Assembly (NCBI RefSeq): GCF_009646095.1
Contig: NZ_CP045725.1
Coordinates: forward strand, 2,232,001-2,296,000
Direction: 5' to 3'
From: Raineyella fluvialis
Lineage (GTDB): Bacteria; Actinomycetota; Actinomycetes; Propionibacteriales; Propionibacteriaceae
Length of the DNA stretch: 64,000 nt
Position numbers and translations under genes: made by a program. Of the stretch, positions 36,845-45,319 are shown piece after piece (the stretch's first letter is position 1; the number at the start of each line of letters is the position of its first letter). A model generated the notes under the pieces. It saw only the letters and a list, made by a program, of their open reading frames with translations. It was not told the origin of the DNA and ran no database searches.

Positions 36845-37527
36845 CGCGGCGGCTCCTGGCCGGGCTCCCAGAAGTTCGTCTGGTAGTTGAGCACCTCGCC
36901 CGGCTCGAACAGGTCGTCCACCCCGTCGGCGGCGTCGACCTCGCGGCGGGAGGGGGAGACCGTCCGGCTCGAGACGGCATTGACCTCCAGGAGCGGCCGC
37001 AGGCCAGGGGTGGTGGTGAGCTGGCCGAGCCCCATGTAGTTCAGGATCGCCATCGCGTAGCCGAGGTCACCCGGCGGGACCGGGGTAGCGCCGGCGATGC
37101 TGGCGAACTGCTGGGCGGTCTCCTCGACCGCCGACTGGTCGACCAACTCGAAGTCGTGCCGGGTCATCACGGAGATCACCTCACCGCGGGTCACCGACGT
37201 CGAGGACGCCTCCGGCTCCGGCGGGCCGGCAGCTCCGGGTCCCCCGGAGGAGGGCCCGCCCGCGGCGGACGGCCCGTCGGAGCCGTCGGGAAGGAACTCG
37301 AACCCTCGCCCGCAGTAGGCGGTCTGGGCATCCTGGAAGTCCAGCAGGGCGCCCTCCAGGCGGATGTTCGCGTCCTCGAGGTCCCGGGGATCCGAGCTCG
37401 GTTGCAGAGCGGCCAGACGCTCGAGATGGATCAGGACCTGCTCGGCGAACTGCCGCCCGCTGCGGACGAGTTCCTGGTAGGCGGTGGGGGACCACTCGGC
37501 GCCGGCGGAGGGGGACGTGGGGACCAT
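36841..37527 (-). CDS. Unknown two-domain protein coupled to a macrodomain
   Basis: 228 residues, not recognised. Residues about 10-75 are helical (YQELVRSGRQFAEQVLIHLERL), a Gly/Ser/Pro linker spans about 78-110, and residues about 112-228 form a second conserved-looking segment (SVTRGEVISVMTRHDFELVD, LGYAMAILNYMGLGQL). One cysteine. No signal peptide. TACCGT (37535-37540 on this strand) ends 7 bases before ATG 37527. The ATGA overlap with the macrodomain gene suggests shared function, possibly in ADP-ribose signalling. It shows no ADP-ribosyltransferase motif I can identify. Confidence 0.65.
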   Translation of the reverse strand: MVPTSPSAGAEWSPTAYQELVRSGRQFAEQVLIHLERLAALQPSSDPRDLEDANIRLEGALLDFQDAQTAYCGRGFEFLPDGSDGPSAAGGPSSGGPGAAGPPEPEASSTSVTRGEVISVMTRHDFELVDQSAVEETAQQFASIAGATPVPPGDLGYAMAILNYMGLGQLTTTPGLRPLLEVNAVSSRTVSPSRREVDAADGVDDLFEPGEVLNYQTNFWEPGQEPPR

Positions 37528-37580
37528 GGTCTCTACGGTATAGCGGCGCCCCCGCGTCCGGGAGGCGCGCCCGCGGATGG

Positions 37581-37652
37581 AGCTCCCACAGGGAGTCGAA
37601 CCCTGGTCTGCTCTTTACAAGAGAGCTGTTCTGGCCGTTGAACTACGGGAGC
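37581..37652 (-). tRNA. tRNA-Thr (anticodon UGU)
   Basis: Reverse strand folds into a cloverleaf: acceptor GCTCCCG/TGGGAGC, D stem GTTC/GAAC, anticodon stem GCTCT/AGAGC with loop CTTGTAA (anticodon TGT) and T stem CAGGG/CCCTG with TTCGACT. The 3' CCA is not encoded, as TCC follows. Confidence 0.95.
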
Positions 37653-37728
37653 GCAGGGCTTCATTGTGCCGTGGTGGGCCGAGGATGTCGAAAACGTGGA
37701 GCATCCGCCGGGCCTCTAGCATGGGGCC

Positions 37729-37992
37729 ATGACCGACGAGCGGGACCGGCGGCTGCTCGACTTCGAGGCGGCGTGGTGGAAGTACGCGGCGAGCAAGGAC
37801 GAGGGCATCCGCGAGCAGTTCGGCCTGTCCTCGACCCGCTACTACCAGGCCCTCAACGCTCTGCTCGACGACCCGGAGGCCCTCGCGTACGCTCCGGGGC
37901 TGATCCGGCGGCTGCGCCGCGAGCGGGAGCGCCGTCAGCGGGAACGGTCCGCGCGGCGCCTGACCGGGCGCCCGGATCCCGCCGCGCGGTAG
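37729..37992 (+). CDS. DUF3263 protein
   Basis: 87 residues, family DUF3263, found only in actinobacteria. RRLLDFEAAWWKYAASKDEGIREQFGLSSTRYYQALNALL is the conserved core and resembles a small helix-turn-helix. The C-terminus is very basic. Role unknown, possibly DNA-binding. TAGCAT at 37717-37722 ends 6 bases before ATG 37729. Its last 58 bases overlap the opposing gene at 37935. Confidence 0.85.
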   Translation: MTDERDRRLLDFEAAWWKYAASKDEGIREQFGLSSTRYYQALNALLDDPEALAYAPGLIRRLRRERERRQRERSARRLTGRPDPAAR

Positions 37993-38375
37993 CCGCCGTC
38001 GGCCAGTCCGGCCCGCACCTCGAAGACGTTGGCGGACGCCTGGTCCCCGGTCCGCAGCCACGACCACGCCATCGCGAGCAGGTACGCCGGCAGCATCGGC
38101 AGGCCCAGCCAGGCGGCCCACTGGGTGGCGTGCCGTTCCTCGTGAGTGAGCAACCGGGGCAGGCGGACGCCCAACACCTCGAGGTCGCCGGGCGTGATGA
38201 CGACCGAGCCGACGGTGAAGGCGCCGGCGATCGGGAAGCTCAGCCGGTACCCCTCGGCCAGCAGCAGGCCCCGCGGGCCGCGGCGGAGCCGGCTCCGGCC
38301 GAGGGCGGCGATGAGCAGACCCAGCGGCGTGGACAGGTTGATCCAGTTGGCCGTCGTGCGCAGGCGAGCGTCCAT
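37935..38375 (-). CDS. Small HExxH-motif protein with membrane segments
   Basis: 146 residues. THEERHATQWA carries HExxH, a zinc-peptidase-like motif. Hydrophobic stretches lie near residues 15-25, 45-60 and 90-108. It resembles small actinobacterial proteins of M48/M56-like or DUF4157 type; the family is uncertain. CAGACT (38382-38387 on this strand) ends 6 bases before ATG 38375, supporting the gene. The last ~20 residues overlap DUF3263 on the other strand and are Arg-rich, so the native end may be as given or slightly shorter. Confidence 0.65.
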   Translation of the reverse strand: MDARLRTTANWINLSTPLGLLIAALGRSRLRRGPRGLLLAEGYRLSFPIAGAFTVGSVVITPGDLEVLGVRLPRLLTHEERHATQWAAWLGLPMLPAYLLAMAWSWLRTGDQASANVFEVRAGLADGGYRAAGSGRPVRRRADRSR

Positions 38376-38399
38376 GCGGCCAGTCTGACACCAGAAGTG

Positions 38400-38426
38400 T
38401 TTGCACTCCCTTGGGGTGAGTGCTAA
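38400..38426. promoter_or_regulatory. CIRCE operator 1 (HrcA site)
   Basis: TTTGCACTC, 9 bases, GAGTGCTAA. One mismatch to the consensus TTAGCACTC-N9-GAGTGCTAA. It lies about 160 bases before groEL. Confidence 0.92.
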
Positions 38427-38434
38427 CAATTGCT

Positions 38435-38461
38435 TTGGCACTCGCCGCTGGTGAGTGCTAC
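38435..38461. promoter_or_regulatory. CIRCE operator 2 (HrcA site)
   Basis: TTGGCACTC, 9 bases, GAGTGCTAC, a second copy 35 bases after the first. Tandem CIRCE elements give tight heat-inducible repression by HrcA. hrcA itself is not in the window. Confidence 0.9.
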
Positions 38462-38536
38462 GTACGTGGGACTGGTGAGGCCCGGCCGGGCCGTCCGTCG
38501 CGGGCATCGGTCACATGCGCACCCAGACACTACTGA

Positions 38537-40207
<1,671 letters not shown>

Positions 40208-40240
40208 GCCGTACGCTGCCACAGAGCACAGAGCACAGCA

Positions 40241-40272
40241 CGGAGGGCGGTCCCGCGAGGGGCCGCCCTCCG
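40241..40272 (+). terminator. 14-bp hairpin after groEL
   Basis: CGGAGGGCGGTCCC (40241-40254) pairs with 40259-40272 around loop GCGA, with one G-U pair, 34 bases after the groEL stop. Confidence 0.85.
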
Positions 40273-40284
40273 GCGTCTGGCGGG

Positions 40285-40362
40285 TCAGGGCCGGCGGGTC
40301 GTCCAGGTGACGTCGGCCCAGCTGATCTGCAGGTCGTCGCGGTTGCGGGATGACCGCCCCAT
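40285..40362 (-). CDS. Possible 25-residue peptide
   Basis: ATG at 40362 with GGAGG four bases upstream and TGA at 40285-40287. The product starts MGRSSRNRDDLQISWADVTW and ends TTRRP: polar, with two Trp, no membrane segment. It lies opposite to and just after the groEL terminator. Only the ribosome site and reading frame support it. It may be a chance frame. Confidence 0.3.
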   Translation of the reverse strand: MGRSSRNRDDLQISWADVTWTTRRP

Positions 40363-40423
40363 CGCGCCTCCGCTCCCGTGCGTTGTCCCGCCATTCCTCC
40401 CGTGAGCTTGCCACAATGGCCCC

Positions 40424-41575
40424 ATGGACCTGATACCGGTGGTGGACGGACACAACGACCTGGCCTGGGCGCTACGCGAACACGGGTACGACCTGCTCGC
40501 CCACGAGCTCGATCGGGACCGGCCCGAGTTCCATACCGACGTGCCGCGACTACGGGCCGGCGGGGTGCGGGCCCAGTTCTGGTCGGTCTTCGTGCCGGGC
40601 ACGCTGGCGGGTGACCGCGCCGTCGCCGCGACGCTCGAGCAGATCGACGCGGTGGAGGCCTTCATCGACCGTTACCCCGCCCACTTCAGCCGGGTGAGGG
40701 ACGCCGACGACTTCGACCGGCTGGTGACCGCCGGGCCGGACGCACCGATCGCCTCCCTGATGGGCGCCGAGGGCGGCCACTCGATCGCCAACTCGCTGGG
40801 CGTGCTGCGGACCCTCCACCGTCTGGGGGTGCGCTACCTCACCCTCACCCACAACGAGAACAACGACTGGGCCGACTCGGCCACCGACGAGCCCCGCCAC
40901 CACGGGCTGACCGCGTTCGGCACCGAGGTGATCCGGGAGATGAACCGGCTGGGCATGATCGTGGACCTGTCGCACACCTCGGTCGACACCATGGCCGATG
41001 CGCTCGCCGTCTCGACCGCGCCGGCGATCTTCTCGCATTCCTCCGCCCGCGCGGTGTGTCCGCACCCCCGCAATGTGCCCGACGACGTCCTCGCCGACCT
41101 GGCCGGCCAGGGTGGGGTGTGCATGGTCACCTTCGTGGCGCCGTTCGTCTCCGAGGCGGCGTACGAATGGCGGAGCCGGGCCGACGACGAGGCGCGCCAC
41201 GAGGGCATCGACGTCCACGACCACGAGCAGATGGCGGCCTTCTACGAGTCCTACCCGATCGCCATGCCCCCGGCGCAACTGGAGGATGTCGTGGCCCACT
41301 TCGAGCACCTGCGCGAGGTGGTCGGGATCGACCATCTCGGTGTCGGCGCCGACTTCGACGGCACGACCTGGCTCCCCGACGGGCTGTCCGACGTCTCCTG
41401 CTACCCGCGCCTGTGGGACGCCCTGGCGCGGGGCGGCTGGAGCCGCGATGACCTGGCGAAGGTCGGCTGGCGCAACATGTCGCGGGTCCTGCACACCGTC
41501 GAGGAGCGCGCCGCGGCGATGCGGGCGACGGAGCGGACCCCCGCCGACGAGTCCGCGGCGATGCGGCCGGCCTGA
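40424..41575 (+). CDS. Membrane dipeptidase-family metallohydrolase (M19)
   Basis: 383 residues, peptidase family M19. Zinc-ligand motifs DGHNDLAW (His-x-Asp), MGAEGGHS (Glu), DLSHTS (His) and IFSHSSARA (His), and GVGADFDGT near the C-terminus (Asp), are all present. No signal peptide, so probably cytoplasmic. Hydrolyses dipeptides, including D-amino-acid forms, in characterised relatives. CACAAT at 40412-40417 ends 6 bases before ATG 40424. cutC follows after 11 bases. Confidence 0.92.
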   Translation: MDLIPVVDGHNDLAWALREHGYDLLAHELDRDRPEFHTDVPRLRAGGVRAQFWSVFVPGTLAGDRAVAATLEQIDAVEAFIDRYPAHFSRVRDADDFDRLVTAGPDAPIASLMGAEGGHSIANSLGVLRTLHRLGVRYLTLTHNENNDWADSATDEPRHHGLTAFGTEVIREMNRLGMIVDLSHTSVDTMADALAVSTAPAIFSHSSARAVCPHPRNVPDDVLADLAGQGGVCMVTFVAPFVSEAAYEWRSRADDEARHEGIDVHDHEQMAAFYESYPIAMPPAQLEDVVAHFEHLREVVGIDHLGVGADFDGTTWLPDGLSDVSCYPRLWDALARGGWSRDDLAKVGWRNMSRVLHTVEERAAAMRATERTPADESAAMRPA

Positions 41576-41586
41576 CGGGAGGGTCG

Positions 41587-42303
41587 ATGGACAGCGTCCT
41601 GGAGGTGCTCTGCGGGCATGGCGACGACGCCCGCCGGGCCGAGGAGGGCGGGGCGGACCGCGTCCACCTCGTCGCCGACCCGAAGGACGGTGAGATGTCA
41701 CCGGCACCCGCCCTGGTGGCCGAGGTGTGCGGGGCGACCCGGCTGCCCGTCCGGGTCACCCTGCGCCTCCGGGAGGGCTGGTCGACGGACGGCGGGGAGG
41801 TGACCCGGCTGCGCGGCCTCGCCGCGGCCTACCTCGACGCCGGTGCCGAGGGCATGGTGATGGGCTTCCTGGACACCTGGTCCGAGGTCGACGCGCAGGT
41901 CTGCGCGGCGCTCGCCGGGGAGGCCGGCTGGCCCTGGACGTTCGACCGGGCGATCGACCGGTGCCTGGACTTCGACCACGCCTGGGCCGCCGTGCGGCGG
42001 CTGCCGGGGGTCGACCAGGTGATGAGCGCCGGCTCCGCCCGTGGTGTCGAGCACGGCCTGGACGGCCTGGTCGAGCGCGCCCGCGCCGACCGCTGGGTGG
42101 CGGACAACCTGATGGCCGCCGGGGACCTGCAACCCGAACATGTGCCCTGGCTGCACCGGGCCGGGGTGCGGGCCTTCCACGTCGACACGCAGGTGCGCCC
42201 CCTCGGCTCGTACAAGGCGTGGGTGGACGCCGGACTCGTGCACACCTGGCGGGACCTGCTGGACCGCACCGACCTACGGGCTGCCGGCGCCCGTAGGGCA
42301 TGA
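41587..42303 (+). CDS. cutC: CutC-family protein
   Basis: 238-residue TIM-barrel protein. ADRVHL, VRVTLRLREGW, GAEGMVMGFLD, TFDRAIDRCLD and VDQVMSAGSARGVEHGLDGL match the CutC family (GADRIEL, VMVRPR, FHRAFD, LTSGG in typical members), with some divergence at the usual Arg-Pro-Arg site. CutC was named for copper tolerance, but a metal role is doubtful and the enzymatic activity is not settled. Downstream of the dipeptidase in the same operon. Confidence 0.85.
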   Translation: MDSVLEVLCGHGDDARRAEEGGADRVHLVADPKDGEMSPAPALVAEVCGATRLPVRVTLRLREGWSTDGGEVTRLRGLAAAYLDAGAEGMVMGFLDTWSEVDAQVCAALAGEAGWPWTFDRAIDRCLDFDHAWAAVRRLPGVDQVMSAGSARGVEHGLDGLVERARADRWVADNLMAAGDLQPEHVPWLHRAGVRAFHVDTQVRPLGSYKAWVDAGLVHTWRDLLDRTDLRAAGARRA

Positions 42304-42304
42304 T
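42273..42304 (+). promoter_or_regulatory. Hairpin at the cutC end and -10 of the next gene
   Basis: CCTACGGG (42273-42280) pairs with CCCGTAGG (42290-42297) in the last cutC codons. CATGAT (42299-42304) follows and ends 7 bases before ATG 42312. A terminator/promoter junction is plausible. Confidence 0.45.
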
Positions 42305-42311
42305 CGGGAGC

Positions 42312-42983
42312 ATGTACATCCCGCAGCACTTCGCGATGGACGATGACGAGATCCGTACGCTGCTGGCCTCGGTCGGGGCGGCGGACCTGGTCACCCGGCA
42401 CGGCGACGACCTCGAGGCGACCTACCTCCCGTTCGTCCACGACCCGTCCCCGGCGCCGTACGGTCGCCTCATCGCCCACCTGCAGCGCAACAACCCCCAG
42501 ATCCGCCGGGCCATCACCGGAGCGGGGCTGGTCATCGCCCACGGCACCGAGCACTACGTCAGCCCGGTCGGACTGCCGTCGAAGGCCGAGCACGGTCGGG
42601 TCGTCCCGACGTGGGACTACGTCACCGTCCACGTGCGTGGCGAGGTGCGGCTGCACGACGACCCGGGGTGGACCCGGCAAGCCGTGACGCTGCTGACCGA
42701 GCGGCACGAGCCGGCGGGGGAATGGACCGTGGAGGACCCGCCCGGGGACTTCGTCGACCGGATGCTGCGGGCCGTCGTCGGGCTGGAATTCGTCATCACC
42801 GGCTGGTCGGGCAAGGCGAAGATGGCGCAGAACAAGGCTCCGGCCGACCTGGTCGTGCTGATCGACCGGCTGCGGAATGCCGGGGACACCGAGGGCGCCG
42901 CGTATCTGGAGCGGGTCAGCCTGCCCGCGGCGACGGCCAGGGCCGAACTGGTCGAGGACGTCCGGACCCGCGGCCGTGGCTGA
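42312..42983 (+). CDS. PaiB-like FMN-binding protein
   Basis: 223 residues. MYIPQHFAMDD opening, PYGRLIAHLQRNNPQ, then VIAHGTEHYVSP and VPTWDYVTVHVRGEVRLHDD are hallmarks of the PaiB family, with a split-barrel flavin-binding fold. Bacillus PaiB was described as a negative regulator of sporulation and protease genes; the biochemical role elsewhere is unclear. FVITGWSGKAKMAQNK is the conserved C-terminal signature. No paiA acetyltransferase is adjacent. Confidence 0.9.
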   Translation: MYIPQHFAMDDDEIRTLLASVGAADLVTRHGDDLEATYLPFVHDPSPAPYGRLIAHLQRNNPQIRRAITGAGLVIAHGTEHYVSPVGLPSKAEHGRVVPTWDYVTVHVRGEVRLHDDPGWTRQAVTLLTERHEPAGEWTVEDPPGDFVDRMLRAVVGLEFVITGWSGKAKMAQNKAPADLVVLIDRLRNAGDTEGAAYLERVSLPAATARAELVEDVRTRGRG

Positions 42984-43004
42984 GCCGCCGATTACGCTGG
43001 GGCC

Positions 43005-43628
43005 GTGAGCTCCGCACACCAGCCCCACTTCCGTGAACGCACCGGGATCGCCGTCGAGCCCGAGGCACGGCCGTGGCGACACCGCCGCGCCTCGCGGGTG
43101 GTGGTCGTCAGCCCGGGGCAGGACGAACCGGGGGTGCTGCTGATGCACGACTCCGATCCGGGCCTGCCGGGGACGCACTGGTGGGTCACCCCCGGCGGTG
43201 GCATCGACGGCGACGAGACTGCGGCGCAGGCCGCGACGCGCGAGGTGCGCGAGGAGACGGGCTACGTCGCCGAGGAGGCCGACCTGCTCGGCCCGATCGC
43301 GCATCGTACGGTGCGGCACGGCTACTCCGACCAGGTGCTGGAGCAGGAGGAATGGTTCTTCCTGCTGGCCACGCCACGGTTCCGGGTCTCCACCGAGGGA
43401 CACACCGAGGACGAGCAACTCACCTTCACCGGGTCCCGCTGGTGGCCGCTCAGCGCCATCGCCGCAACGGACGAGTGGATCTGGCCCGTCGGGCTGCTCG
43501 ACCTCGTCGCGCTCGGGGACCTGCCGCAGGACTGGCCCCGCGAGCTCGGGCTGGTCGACGCCGAGTCGACGGTGCCGGTGACGGCCGTCAGCCTCGATCG
43601 AGCTCCTCGAGATCATCGGCGTCCATGA
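43005..43628 (+). CDS. Nudix hydrolase
   Basis: 207 residues. Nudix box GGGIDGDETAAQAATREVREETGY is complete (about residues 64-87). Preceded by WWVTPGG and followed by EEWFFLLATPRF, a type often seen in actinobacterial Nudix proteins of unknown substrate. TACGCT at 42993-42998 ends 6 bases before GTG 43005. The 3' end overlaps the opposing helicase gene by 41 bases. Confidence 0.88.
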   Translation: MSSAHQPHFRERTGIAVEPEARPWRHRRASRVVVVSPGQDEPGVLLMHDSDPGLPGTHWWVTPGGGIDGDETAAQAATREVREETGYVAEEADLLGPIAHRTVRHGYSDQVLEQEEWFFLLATPRFRVSTEGHTEDEQLTFTGSRWWPLSAIAATDEWIWPVGLLDLVALGDLPQDWPRELGLVDAESTVPVTAVSLDRAPRDHRRP

Positions 43629-45240
43629 TCCGGTAGCTGTAGCCCTGCTCGGCCAGGAACCGCTGCCGGTGCTGGGCGAAGTCGGCGTCGGAGGTGTCGC
43701 GCGACACCACGGCGTAGAAGCGGGCCGTCTTGTCGCCGGAGGGCCGAAGCAGCCGACCGAGCCGCTGCGCCTCCTCCTGACGCGACCCGAAGGCCCCGGA
43801 GACCTGGATCGCCACCTCGGCGGTCGGCAGGTCGATGGAGAAGTTGGCGACCTTGGAGACGACCAGCAGGGTGATCTCCCCGCGGCGGAAGGCGTCGAAG
43901 AGTTCCTCACGCCGGGAATTCGGGGTGGACCCCTTGATCAGCGGGGCGTCGAGTGTCTCGGCGAGTTCGTCGAGCTGGTCGACGTACTGCCCGATCACCA
44001 GTGTCGGGGTGCCCCGGTGGTGCTCGACCAGATCGAGGATGGCCCGCTGCTTGGTCTCCGCCGTGGCGGCCAGCCGGTACTTCACGTCCGGCTCCGCCAT
44101 GGCGTACGCCAACCGCTCGTCGTCCCTGAGGGTGACCCGCACCTCGATGCACTGCGCGGGGGCGATCCACCCCTGGTTCTCCAGGTCCTTCCACGGGGCG
44201 TCGAAGCGCTTCGGCCCGATCAGGGAGAACACGTCCCCCTCGTGGCCGTCCTCGCGGACCAGCGTCGCGGTGAGCCCGAGGCGGCGGCGCGCCTGCAGGT
44301 CCGCGGTCATCCGGAACACCGGGGCCGGCAGCAGGTGCACCTCGTCATAGATGACCAGGCCCCAGTCGCGGGCACTGAACAGTTCCAGGTGCGGGTGGAT
44401 ACCGTTGCGTTTGGTGGTGATGACCTGGTACGTCGCGATGGTCACCGGCCGGATCTCCTTGCGGGCACCGGAGTACTCGCCGATCTCGTCGGGCGTGAGG
44501 GTCGTGCGGCGCAGCAACTCGTCGCGCCACTGCCGGGCCGAGACGGTGTTGGTGACCAGGATGAGGGTCGTCGCGGCCGCCCGGGCCATCGCCGCGGCCC
44601 CGACCAGCGTCTTACCGGCTCCGCAGGGCAGGACGACGACCCCCGAACCTCCCTGCCAGAAGGAATCCACCGCCTGGTTCTGGTAGGTCCGCAGCTGCCA
44701 GCCGTCCTCGGCCAGCGCGATCGGGTGACGTTCGCCGTCGACGTAGCCGGCGAGGTCCTCGGCCGGCCAGCCGAGCTTGAGCAGCACCTGCTTGAGATGG
44801 CCTCGTTCGGAGGGATGGACCGCGACGGTGTCGGCGTCGATCACCGCCCCCAGCATGCCCGCCACCTGCTTGGCACGGACCACCTCGGTGAGCACCGCCG
44901 CATCGGTGGAGACGAGGATCAGTCCGTGCACCGGGTGCTTCTCGATCCGCAGCCGCCCGTAGCGGTCCATCGTCTCAGCCACGTCGACCAGCAGAGTGCT
45001 CGGCACGGGATAGCGCGAGTAGGTGAGGAGGACGTCGACGACCTGCTCGGCGTCGTGGCCGGCGGCACGCGCGTTCCACAGTCCCAGCGGGGTGAGCCGG
45101 TAGGTGTGGATGTGCTCGGGGGCCCGCTCCAGCTCGGCGAACGGGGCGATGGCCAGTCGGCATTCGTCGGCCAGCGGGTGGTCGACCTCGAGCAGGAGCG
45201 TACGGTCCGACTGCACGACCAACGGCCCGGGAGATGACAT
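43588..45240 (-). CDS. ercC3: XPB/Ssl2-type DNA helicase (ERCC3 homologue)
   Basis: 550-residue superfamily 2 helicase. An N-terminal damage-recognition-like domain (1-200) is followed by PCGAGKTLVGAAAM (Walker A), VIYDEVHLLPAP (DEVH), LGLTATLVREDGHE (motif III with the RED element), LVVSKVANFSIDLP and QRLGRLLRP (motif VI). Bacterial XPB unwinds DNA and probably acts in repair. GAGAAT (45248-45253 on this strand) ends 7 bases before ATG 45240; an ATG at 45249 is possible. Same strand as its partner gene upstream, 70 bases away. Confidence 0.93.
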   Translation of the reverse strand: MSSPGPLVVQSDRTLLLEVDHPLADECRLAIAPFAELERAPEHIHTYRLTPLGLWNARAAGHDAEQVVDVLLTYSRYPVPSTLLVDVAETMDRYGRLRIEKHPVHGLILVSTDAAVLTEVVRAKQVAGMLGAVIDADTVAVHPSERGHLKQVLLKLGWPAEDLAGYVDGERHPIALAEDGWQLRTYQNQAVDSFWQGGSGVVVLPCGAGKTLVGAAAMARAAATTLILVTNTVSARQWRDELLRRTTLTPDEIGEYSGARKEIRPVTIATYQVITTKRNGIHPHLELFSARDWGLVIYDEVHLLPAPVFRMTADLQARRRLGLTATLVREDGHEGDVFSLIGPKRFDAPWKDLENQGWIAPAQCIEVRVTLRDDERLAYAMAEPDVKYRLAATAETKQRAILDLVEHHRGTPTLVIGQYVDQLDELAETLDAPLIKGSTPNSRREELFDAFRRGEITLLVVSKVANFSIDLPTAEVAIQVSGAFGSRQEEAQRLGRLLRPSGDKTARFYAVVSRDTSDADFAQHRQRFLAEQGYSYRIMDADDLEELDRG

Positions 45241-45276
45241 GGGGACCATTCTCCCACCGCCGGACAAGCGCGGTCG

Positions 45277-45319
45277 ATCACTGCAGTTCTGTATCACTGC
45301 AGGTCTGTAATCACTGCAG
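45277..45319. repeat. Three ATCACTGCAG units at 16-17 base spacing
   Basis: ATCACTGCAG at 45277-45286, 45293-45302 and 45310-45319, with related spacers. On the minus strand each copy repeats the last codons Leu-Gln-stop (CTGCAGTGA) of the upstream gene. Probable recent local duplication between the two helicase-operon genes. Confidence 0.75.

Noticed and set aside
36314-37527. DarTG-type toxin-antitoxin pair
   Set aside because: The partner of the macrodomain lacks DarT-like transferase motifs and the macrodomain is of the YmdB type.
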